Source: a virus. From it: DNA of 31,943 nt. The position numbers were made by a program, and so were the translations under genes. The notes beneath the pieces were generated by a model. The model saw only the letters and a list, made by a program, of their open reading frames with translations, was not told where the DNA came from and ran no database searches. Where the stretch lies: positions 1 to 31,943 of the IMG/VR virus record IMGVR_UViG_3300042691_035467. The stretch is one strand, 5' to 3'. Shown here piece after piece: positions 31,886 through 31,943 of the stretch. The number at the start of each line of letters is the position of its first letter. Within the stretch, counting starts at the first letter, position 1.

Positions 31886-31943
31886 CCATCACGGATGGCT
31901 CCGTTGATATAAATCCGTTAATGAGAGAGGGGGGTTTATCATC

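Noticed and set aside
31886-31943. Possible next gene starting at ATG 31921, and a weak CGGA/TCCG inverted repeat
   Set aside because: Only seven codons are visible before the edge and the repeat has no T-run; neither can be supported.

Overview
The window looks like part of the genome of an uncultured tailed bacteriophage (Caudoviricetes), probably a large T4-type virus of a Bacteroidota-like host. The T4-type signs are a T4 Rnl1-type RNA ligase, a separate P-loop kinase and metallophosphoesterase, a CCA-adding enzyme, a homing endonuclease, tail-fibre and virion-type proteins, and dense gene packing with many ATGA/TAATG overlaps. The DNA is AT-rich and most genes lack a clear Shine-Dalgarno, which is why I suggest a Bacteroidota host. 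That host call is inference; no tRNA, rRNA or host chromosomal gene is visible.

Layout. (a) 1-3257 (-) is one long reading frame that runs off the left edge; it is a tail-fibre-like protein. (b) 3338-5154 (+) holds a Thr-Pro-repeat surface protein and a Lys/Glu-tailed virion-type protein. (c) 5151-6218 (-) is a HExxH metalloprotease with an N-terminal peptide shared by other proteins in the window. (d) 6251-18274 (-) is a nucleic-acid block: RNA ligase 1, a single-chain GIY-YIG/SF2 helicase/adenine methyltransferase protein, a YqeY-like protein, a CCA-adding enzyme, an AEP-like protein, a PNK-like kinase, a cassette of small unknown genes and a calcineurin-like phosphoesterase. The kinase gene is split at its P-loop by an insert of about 1.04 kb carrying a NUMOD3/PD-(D/E)XK homing endonuclease on the opposite strand. 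(e) 18380-21581 holds mixed small genes, including a cupin-like protein, a KWCTA-motif protein and a secreted NUC1-type nuclease. (f) 21613-31885, mostly (+), is a run of virion-type proteins. It includes a tandem paralogue pair, membrane-active proteins and a 739-aa protein with a peptidoglycan-binding domain, with an acyl-CoA thioesterase and a membrane protein on the opposite strand.

How it may work together. The RNA ligase, kinase, phosphoesterase and CCA enzyme would suit repair of tRNAs cut by host anticodon nucleases. The nuclease-helicase-methyltransferase protein resembles Type ISP restriction enzymes and could attack competing DNA. Many proteins of the right-hand half begin with related short peptides containing (V/I)I(S/T)E and an (L/I)xE site. 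These resemble T4 capsid-targeting propeptides and suggest a shared route into the virion. A TATTTAT motif lies 4-14 nt before the start codons of at least nine genes, mostly virion-type, and is a candidate late-promoter element.

The strongest novelty candidates are the split kinase whose insert carries a diverged second copy of the kinase N-terminal coding sequence, the single-chain GIY-YIG restriction-like protein, and the shared N-terminal peptides with the TATTTAT motif.
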